DNA of 53,879 nucleotides from an uncultured Clostridia bacterium (GTDB taxonomy: Bacteria > Bacillota > Clostridia > Oscillospirales > Ruminococcaceae): positions 1-53,879 of the forward strand of contig CALXBD010000040.1 of assembly GCA_944386445.1 (NCBI GenBank), read 5' to 3'. Position numbers and translations under genes: made by a program. Shown piece by piece: positions 52,134 to 53,879 of this stretch. Every line of letters starts with the position of its first letter. Positions within the stretch are counted from its first letter, which is position 1. Below the pieces are notes generated by a model that saw only the letters and a list, made by a program, of their open reading frames with translations, ran no database searches and had not been told where the DNA came from.

Positions 52134-53879
52134 ATGCCAAGAAAGACAACGGAACACAAAAAGCCGGTTTCCGGCAATGCATATATCAAAGATGCAGGGC
52201 TTGTGGTGCAGCAGCCGATTACGGAGATGCTGCAGGAAAACTATATGCCCTATGCGATGAGCGTGATTATTTCCCGAGCGTTGCCGGAGATCGACGGGTT
52301 TAAGCCGGCACACCGGAAGCTTTTATATACTATGTATGAGATGGGGCTGCTGACAGGCCCACGGACAAAATCTGCCAACGTGGTAGGGCAGACCATGCAT
52401 CTAAACCCTCACGGCGATCAGACGATTTATGAAACTATGGTGCGTCTTGCCCGGGGAAATGAAAGTTTACTTCATCCGTATGTGGATTCCAAGGGGAACT
52501 TCGGAAAAGCGTACTCCCGTGATATGGCCTATGCGGCATCCCGGTATACGGAAGTGCGTTTGGAGAAGATTTCCGCGGAACTGTTTCGGGATATCGGCAA
52601 GGATACCGTGGATTTTGTGCCGAACTATGATAATACCACTACGGAACCGGTTCTGTTTCCAACGACCTTTCCGGCTATTCTGGTTAATAATAATGTTGGT
52701 ATTGCCGTTTCTATGGCAAGCGCTATCTGTTCCTTCAATTTGGCAGAGGTCTGCGAGACGACGATCGGCCTTCTGAAGGATCCGGATTTTGACATTACCG
52801 AAACCCTAAAAGGGCCGGACTTTCCTGGAGGCGGATTTCTCATTCACGACGCCGTAGAACTGAGAAAAATTTATGAGACCGGCAGGGGAAGTCTGCGGAT
52901 TCGGGGACGTTGGCATCAGGATAAAAGCTCGGGATGCATTGAGGTCACAGAAATTCCACCGACTACAACGGTAGAAGTGATTATTGATAAAATCATTGAA
53001 CTGGTTAAAGCGGGGAAAATTCGGGAAATCGCCGATATCCGGGACGAGACAGACCTTTCCGGCCTGAAAATCGCCATAGAACTTAAGAGAGGTGCAGATG
53101 CAGAAAAGTTGATGCAGAAGCTTTTCAGGATGACACCTCTTGAGGACAGCTATTCCTGTAATTTCAATGTACTGATTGCGGGAATGCCAAAGGTGTTGGG
53201 TGCTAGGGGGATTCTGCTGGAATGGATTGATTTCCGGCGGGGCTGTGTTGCAAGACGGGTTCGCTTTGATCTGAAAAAGGCAAAGGATAAGCTGCACCTG
53301 CTGCAAGGCCTTGGAAAGATTTTGCTGGACATCGACAAGGCCATCCGGATCGTGCGGGAAACGGAAGAGGAAGATGAGGTTGTTCCGAATTTGATGATCG
53401 GGTTTGGCATCGACCAAATCCAGGCGGAGTATGTGGCGGAGATCAAGCTGCGGCATCTGAACCGTCAGTACATTTTAGACCGCCTGCAGGAAACTCAAGA
53501 ACTGGAAAAGTCCATTGCTGAGATGGAGGATATCCTCAATAGCCCCCGGAAAATCAGCCGGATCATTATGGACGAACTGCGGGATGTAGCGAAAAAATAT
53601 GGCCAGCCGCGGAAAACGCTCTTCATCTATGAAGATGAGTTGGAAGAATATCAGGAAGAGGATGAAACGCCAGATTATCCGGTTCATCTATTCGTCACCG
53701 CAGAAGGCTATTTCAAGAAAATTACGCCTCAGTCCCTGAGAATGAGCAATGTCCAGAAGTTAAAAGAGGGGGATACTGTCGTATTTCAGACGGAAACGAC
53801 AAATAAAGCAGAACTTCTCTTTTTCACCGATCATGCACAAGTTTATAAAGCAAAGGTTGCTGATTTTTCGGAAACGAAG
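52134..53879 (+). CDS. Type IIA DNA topoisomerase subunit A (ParC/GyrA-like), 3' end outside window
   Basis: The first 582 codons of the breakage-reunion subunit, open to the window edge. The ATG at 52134 follows a GGAGAT site. The winged-helix domain has IISRALPEIDGFKPAHRKLLY, shown here across two overlapping conserved parts, and the catalytic Tyr138 in AASRYTEVRL. The tower domain and long coiled coil (about 380-480) follow. The quinolone-determining region reads NPHGDQTIYETMVRLA: the residue equal to GyrA Ser83 is Gln96, and the Asp87 equivalent is Glu100. The C-terminal part seen here has begun the DNA-wrapping-like domain (about 520 on). Confidence 0.92.
   Translation, partial: MPRKTTEHKKPVSGNAYIKDAGLVVQQPITEMLQENYMPYAMSVIISRALPEIDGFKPAHRKLLYTMYEMGLLTGPRTKSANVVGQTMHLNPHGDQTIYETMVRLARGNESLLHPYVDSKGNFGKAYSRDMAYAASRYTEVRLEKISAELFRDIGKDTVDFVPNYDNTTTEPVLFPTTFPAILVNNNVGIAVSMASAICSFNLAEVCETTIGLLKDPDFDITETLKGPDFPGGGFLIHDAVELRKIYETGRGSLRIRGRWHQDKSSGCIEVTEIPPTTTVEVIIDKIIELVKAGKIREIADIRDETDLSGLKIAIELKRGADAEKLMQKLFRMTPLEDSYSCNFNVLIAGMPKVLGARGILLEWIDFRRGCVARRVRFDLKKAKDKLHLLQGLGKILLDIDKAIRIVRETEEEDEVVPNLMIGFGIDQIQAEYVAEIKLRHLNRQYILDRLQETQELEKSIAEMEDILNSPRKISRIIMDELRDVAKKYGQPRKTLFIYEDELEEYQEEDETPDYPVHLFVTAEGYFKKITPQSLRMSNVQKLKEGDTVVFQTETTNKAELLFFTDHAQVYKAKVADFSETK

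Noticed and set aside
1-53879. CRISPR arrays, tRNA/rRNA genes, insertion sequences or prophage
   Set aside because: No repeat-spacer pattern, cloverleaf, rRNA or transposase/integrase-like sequence was recognised on either strand by eye.

Overview
The window looks like a chromosome segment of an endospore-forming, anaerobic-type Firmicute of class Clostridia, most likely an Oscillospiraceae/Ruminococcaceae gut bacterium. The reasons are a complete spoIIIA operon and sigG, strong Shine-Dalgarno sites throughout, the clostridial housekeeping order spoIIIAA-AH / asp23-nusB / xseA-xseB-ispA / dxs-tlyA-nadK-argR-recN, an archaeal/fungal-type aspartate-semialdehyde dehydrogenase under an L box, and many glycan-use genes. 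This placement is inference from gene content; no 16S rRNA, tRNA, CRISPR array or complete mobile element was seen.

Layout. (1) 1-5150 is a decaying accessory island: a short membrane-sensor fragment, an LplB/YtcP-type sugar ABC transporter whose second permease is truncated and whose binding protein is missing, a clan GH-A glycosidase, and a 43-codon stub of a GNAT acetyltransferase. (2) 5209-9376 holds sigG on the minus strand, a UroD-like protein and a GH35 beta-galactosidase, each separated by clear promoters or terminators. (3) 9547-14440 is the eight-gene spoIIIA operon, which builds the feeding-tube channel between mother cell and forespore, closed by a strong terminator. (4) 14533-24836 is a long plus-strand housekeeping run: Asp23, NusB, a TsaD/Kae1-like paralogue, exonuclease VII, farnesyl diphosphate synthase, a DUF212 membrane protein, DXS, TlyA, NAD kinase, ArgR and RecN. 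recN carries an in-frame TGA 58 codons before its natural end. (5) 24866-28906 holds a CBS/CorC-type membrane protein, a CmpB-like small membrane protein on the other strand, and a tightly coupled AraC - dCMP deaminase - AAA ATPase unit. (6) 29042-31650 holds a small membrane protein and, convergent to it, a two-gene DNA-repair unit (radical SAM TIGR03916-like plus TIGR03915-like). Its promoter carries a LexA (SOS) box between -35 and -10. (7) 31680-37310 on the minus strand: rpsB-tsf, then asd-dapA-dapB-ACT behind a lysine riboswitch with a near-consensus promoter and a terminator. (8) 37414-45991: queA, a GH36 alpha-galactosidase, and the L-rhamnose catabolic operon rhaB-rhaA-rhaD followed by a separately promoted lactaldehyde reductase (fucO). 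Together these convert rhamnose to DHAP plus 1,2-propanediol. (9) 45995-49344 on the minus strand: DUF1846 protein, a YtrA-type GntR regulator with an operator overlapping its own -10, and a DUF5808 membrane protein. (10) 49505-53879: a deoxyinosine-type DNA glycosylase and a divergent type IIA topoisomerase pair (B subunit complete; A subunit runs off the window).

No wholly new multi-gene system can be proven from this sequence alone. The most interesting items are the SOS-controlled radical-SAM repair pair, the premature TGA in recN, the TsaD-like paralogue embedded in the nusB-xseA cluster, the free-standing aspartokinase-type ACT subunit in a riboswitch-controlled lysine operon, the coupled AraC/deaminase/ATPase unit, and the unusual topoisomerase motifs.
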